Assembly: GCF_019857225.1 (NCBI RefSeq)
Contig: NZ_JAFJSY010000017.1
Coordinates: 1-64,000, forward strand
Direction: 5' to 3'
Length of the DNA: 64,000 bases
DNA from: Streptomyces plumbidurans
GTDB lineage: Bacteria; Actinomycetota; Actinomycetes; Streptomycetales; Streptomycetaceae
Part shown: positions 61,638 to 64,000 of the stretch, in pieces
Layout: each line of letters begins with the position of its first letter
Numbering within the stretch: the stretch's first letter is position 1
Program-made: the position numbers and the translations under genes
Notes under the pieces: model-generated
Database searches by the model: none
Told to the model about the DNA's origin: nothing
What the model saw: the letters and a program-made list of their open reading frames with translations, nothing else

Positions 61638-64000
61638 TCAGCCGCGGCGCCCGCGCCCCCGTCGCCCCCGGCCCGCGTCGTCGTCGTGATCGTCCTCGTG
61701 CGGGCCGAGCAGTTCGTCCGCCAGGGTCGGCAGGTCGTCCAGCGGGGTCTCCTCGGCCCAGTCCGGGCGCGCCCTGCGCCGCGGCTCGCCCGAGGCGTCG
61801 ACCTGCGGTATTTCGCGCGTACGGTCCTCGGTCCCGTCCGGGCCCGCCGCGGTCGGATCCGCCCCGGGCTGCTCGTCCCGGAAGTACCCCTGCGGCACCC
61901 GGTGCGCGGGATCGTCGTCGCGCACGGGAGGCAGCACGGCGGTCTCGTCGTCGGCCGCGGGCCGCACCGGCGGCAGCACGGCCGTCTCGTCGGCCGCACC
62001 CGCGGGAGCCGGCGGCTGCGGCAGCTGGGTGGTCACTTCGGACTCGGATTCGGCCGAAGATCCGGCCCCGCCCGCAGGACGCCCGTCGCGCGTCTCCTCG
62101 CGCACCGGCTCCTCGCGCACCGGCCGCAGCACCGCCGTCTCCTCGACCGGCCCACCCGACGCGTTCGTCGGCGTCACCACCGGTGTCGGCACCGTCGACG
62201 CCTCCGGCGGCACCGCGGGTGCCACGGGCGCCGTCGGCTGCCGGGGTCCCGCCTCCGCGGCGGCCGCCGCCTCCTCGGCGAGCCGCCTGGCCTCCTCGGC
62301 CCGCAGCAGCGCCTCCTCGGCCTTGCGCTGCTTCTCCAGGCGCCTGGCCTCGGCCTCGGCGTGCAGCCGGGCCTCCTCCTCGGCCTGCTTGCGGCGGCGG
62401 TCCTCCTCGGCCTTGCGGCGGGCCTCCTCCTCGGCGCGCACCTTCTCCTCCGCGAGCAGCCGCGCCTGCTCCTCCTCGGCGCGACGGCGCGCTTCCTCGG
62501 CCCGCAGCCGGGCCTCCTCCGCCTGCCGCTCGGCCTCGCGGCGCTGCGCCTCCTCCAGCTCGCGCCGCTTGCGCTCCTCTTCCTCCGCGCGCAGCCGCTC
62601 CTCCTCGGCCTTGCGCTCGCGCTCCAGCCGTTCTTCCTCGGCCTTGCGGGCGGCCTCCTCCTCGGCCTTCCTGCGCGCCTCTTCCTCGGCCTTCTTGCGC
62701 GCCTCCTCCTGGGCCTTCAGCTCGGCCTCGGACAGCGGCAGCATCTGGTCGAGCCGGTGCCGTACGACGGTGGTGACGGCCTCGGGCTCCTGGCCCGCGT
62801 CCACCACGAGATACCGCCCGGGGTCGGCCGCGGCCAGCGTGAGGAAACCGGAGCGCACGCGCGCGTGGAACTCGGCCGGCTCGGACTCCAGCCGGTCGGG
62901 CGCCTCGGTGAACCGCTCGCGGGCGATCTCCGGGGAGACGTCCAGCAGCACGGTCAGATGCGGTACGAGGCCGTTCGTCGCCCAGCGGTTGATACGGGCG
63001 ATCTCGGTCGGCGACAGGTCGCGGCCCGCACCCTGGTAGGCCACCGAGGAGTCGACGTAGCGGTCGGTGATGACCACCGCGCCGCGCTCCAGGGCGGGCC
63101 TGACCACCGTGTCCACGTGCTCGGCGCGGTCCGCGGCGTACAGCAGTGCCTCCGCGCGGTGGGACAGTCCCGCGCTCGACACGTCCAGCAGGATCGAGCG
63201 CAGCCGCTTACCCACCGGCGTCGCGCCGGGCTCGCGCGTCAGCACGACCTCGTGTCCCTTGCCGCGGATCCACTCGGCGAGCGCCTCGGCCTGGGTGGAC
63301 TTGCCCGCTCCGTCGCCGCCCTCCAGGGCGATGAAGAAGCCCTGCACGGCGGGCACCGTCTCCGGGTCGTCACCGCCGAGCAGCGCGTCCCGCAGATCGT
63401 GGCGCAGCGGCACGCCCGAGCGGTCGTCGACCTTGGCCAGGACCAGTGCGGCCACCGGCAGCAGCAGCGCGCCGACCAGCATCAGCGTGAACGCGGCGCC
63501 GCCGTGCGCGAACACGAACTTGCCGTTCTCCAGCCGGTGCGGGCCGATACCGGCCGCCACGACGGGCGCGATCACCGCGCCGAGCGCCACGCACACGCGG
63601 ACGACCGCGTGCAGGTGCTCCGTCGTCCGCGCGCGGCGGTAGTCCTCGGCCTCCTGGTCGAGCAGCGTGTGTCCGGTGTTGGCGGCCACGCCCGCGCCGA
63701 AGCCGGCCAGCGCGACGATCAGCAGCACGGTGGTGACGTCCGGGACGAGCCCGGCGGCCAGCAGCGCGACGCCGGTGAAGGCGATCGCCAGCGCCAGCAG
63801 GCGGCGCCGCGACAGGGCGGGCAGCAGAGAGGGGGCCGTACGGATGCCGACGACGACGCCGCCCGTGAGCGCGAGCACCAGAAGCCCGTACATCACCGGG
63901 CCGCCGCCCAGGTCCTTGGCGTGCAGCACGCAGACGGCGACGGCCGCGGAGACCGCGCCCGCGACGGCGGCGGACGCGATCACCAGCAGCGGGATGGCGC
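61638..64000 (-). CDS. tmk: Thymidylate kinase fused to membrane and coiled-coil segments (5' end outside window)
   Basis: At least 787 residues; the frame is open to the window edge in a hydrophobic helix, so the true start lies beyond. The visible part begins with membrane helices resembling half of an MFS transporter (to about 195). The dTMP kinase follows (about 220-420; P-loop EGGDGAGKST, TREPGATP, DRYVDSSVAYQGAG). Then come about 170 residues of Glu/Arg/Ala/Lys coiled coil and a Pro/Asp-rich tail. It makes dTDP from dTMP. The fusion to a membrane domain is characteristic of Streptomyces. Confidence 0.92.
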   Translation of the reverse strand, partial: AIPLLVIASAAVAGAVSAAVAVCVLHAKDLGGGPVMYGLLVLALTGGVVVGIRTAPSLLPALSRRRLLALAIAFTGVALLAAGLVPDVTTVLLIVALAGFGAGVAANTGHTLLDQEAEDYRRARTTEHLHAVVRVCVALGAVIAPVVAAGIGPHRLENGKFVFAHGGAAFTLMLVGALLLPVAALVLAKVDDRSGVPLRHDLRDALLGGDDPETVPAVQGFFIALEGGDGAGKSTQAEALAEWIRGKGHEVVLTREPGATPVGKRLRSILLDVSSAGLSHRAEALLYAADRAEHVDTVVRPALERGAVVITDRYVDSSVAYQGAGRDLSPTEIARINRWATNGLVPHLTVLLDVSPEIARERFTEAPDRLESEPAEFHARVRSGFLTLAAADPGRYLVVDAGQEPEAVTTVVRHRLDQMLPLSEAELKAQEEARKKAEEEARRKAEEEAARKAEEERLERERKAEEERLRAEEEERKRRELEEAQRREAERQAEEARLRAEEARRRAEEEQARLLAEEKVRAEEEARRKAEEDRRRKQAEEEARLHAEAEARRLEKQRKAEEALLRAEEARRLAEEAAAAAEAGPRQPTAPVAPAVPPEASTVPTPVVTPTNASGGPVEETAVLRPVREEPVREETRDGRPAGGAGSSAESESEVTTQLPQPPAPAGAADETAVLPPVRPAADDETAVLPPVRDDDPAHRVPQGYFRDEQPGADPTAAGPDGTEDRTREIPQVDASGEPRRRARPDWAEETPLDDLPTLADELLGPHEDDHDDDAGRGRRGRGRRG

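Overview
The window is about 72% G+C, almost fully coding, and reads as Streptomyces core chromosome. The evidence is the gene content: a TipA regulator with its own thiopeptide-type promoter, a WhiJ-like trio (XRE/DUF5753 regulator, SpoIIAB-like ATPase, DUF397 protein), an AfsR/SARP-type regulator, a thymidylate kinase fused to membrane and coiled-coil segments, and frequent GTG starts with 4-bp gene overlaps. I see no prophage, insertion sequence, CRISPR array or biosynthetic cluster.

Layout. 0-5.6 kb: a minus-strand cofactor operon (DUF2520 protein, panC, nadB, nadC, coaX) for NAD and CoA synthesis. 5.7-11.2 kb: a PLP lyase, a winged-helix regulator with a 29-bp palindrome, a TmrB-like ATPase and a two-component pair. 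11.3-18.5 kb: a MidA/NDUFAF7-like methyltransferase facing a stand-alone NuoD-like subunit, two bacterial-PH membrane proteins, a coiled-coil membrane protein and a membrane-anchored esterase. 18.6-24.5 kb: an MprF-like lysyltransferase and the folate genes folP, folB, folK and folE. 24.6-32.1 kb: ftsH, hpt, tilS, a zinc metalloprotease, dacB and ppa. 32.2-41.5 kb: a ThrE-like exporter, a DedA protein, tipA, a CLC transporter beside gadB (a probable acid-resistance pair), PadR and DinB proteins and an aldehyde dehydrogenase. 41.6-45.1 kb: the WhiJ-like trio and a VOC-ArsR-SRPBCC operon. 45.2-52.9 kb: two lipoproteins, a DUF2786 protein, an aldo/keto reductase pseudogene, an S41 peptidase, a LysE exporter, an HTH-Clp_N protein and a divergent family-A DNA polymerase. 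52.87-53.69 kb: a non-coding array of about 27 units of about 30 bp. 53.7-64 kb: the AfsR-like regulator, a GT2 glycosyltransferase, tRNA-Thr(CGT), a secreted peptidase-like hydrolase, holB and the 5'-truncated tmk.

The most unusual material is regulatory and repetitive. The array at 52.87-53.69 kb contains a 181-bp six-unit block that is duplicated without a visible difference. Two promoters (before the HTH-Clp_N gene and before the VOC operon) are built directly into twin palindromes and should give leaderless mRNAs. A TGCA-rich element of about 31 bp sits at matching distance and orientation upstream of two genes of the WhiJ-like trio. The NuoD-like protein has lost the quinone-ligand tyrosine, and DacB carries five 11-residue repeats in its cytoplasmic N-terminus.
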